A stretch of 64,000 nt of DNA from Symbiodinium natans (lineage: Eukaryota > Sar > Dinophyceae > Suessiales > Symbiodiniaceae). More model-generated notes on the stretch are below. The model did no database searches. It saw nothing but the letters and a program-made list of their open reading frames with translations, and had not been told where the DNA came from. The letters are not shown here. Location of the stretch: positions 1,601,438 through 1,665,437 of the forward strand of contig CAJNDS010000002.1 in the NCBI GenBank assembly GCA_905221605.1. Direction: 5' to 3'. Positions within the stretch are counted from its first letter, which is position 1.

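Noticed and set aside
1-64000. Array of many separate small genes
   Set aside because: Single exons bridge adjacent modules, split codons are restored across introns, and no start or stop recurs at module borders. One giant gene or a few are simpler; a break near 35570 remains possible.

Overview
This window looks like nuclear DNA of a dinoflagellate, most likely a Symbiodiniaceae-type alga. Coding sequence occurs only as short + strand exons of about 12 to 170 bases. Introns run from about 85 to 700 bases. Most donors are GC, with minorities of GT and GA, acceptors are AG followed almost always by G, and introns carry CCCTAAA-like and poly-C/poly-G tracts. I see no bacterial-style operon, no rRNA or tRNA, no mobile-element protein and no convincing minus-strand gene.

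Nearly everything I can read as protein belongs to one giant gene (or a tandem set) that enters before base 1 and leaves after base 64000. About 30 copies of a roughly 100-residue module follow one another. I describe each module as four blocks. The W-block is FxDxDLDxxxLGGxLxWxxP. The Y-block is VxxYxVYLA, then GxxRSQ. The P-block is VPVGTN, then VPADT. The T-block is YTHFLVYTKSSLAEQTTP. The order of strands and the conserved W, YxV and YTHxxVY positions resemble a fibronectin type III (FN3) fold. That assignment is my inference; no search was run. Exon joins were made by eye from consensus alignment and reading phase. Long stretches read through without a stop, for example 17632-22376, 25882-29104, 33498-35570, 40516-42812, 44828-47270, 51286-52475 and 56175-58360.

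The FN3-like runs are interrupted by cassettes with a second recurring motif (AVxxALxxxGVDxSxLVxQSF, SEA-like in flavour), an acidic Ser/Asn/Asp stretch and a Thr-rich stretch. Two cassettes are well resolved (51286-52475 and 60157-61091). One is scattered (36795-40150), and one more linker lies at 24471-25165. Together this suggests a very large, probably extracellular or cell-surface, adhesin-like or mucin-like glycoprotein. No signal peptide or membrane anchor lies in the window.

Layout: modules M0-M15 at 251-23860; linker at 24471-25165; modules M15b-M21 at 25443-35570; acidic linker, microsatellite, second-domain pieces and Thr linker at 36795-40150; modules M21b-M25 at 40516-47730; a 112-113 bp minisatellite at 48915-50990; second-domain cassette at 51286-52475; modules at 52693-59880; last cassette at 60157-61091; scattered pieces to the right edge, ending with a W-block start at 63724.
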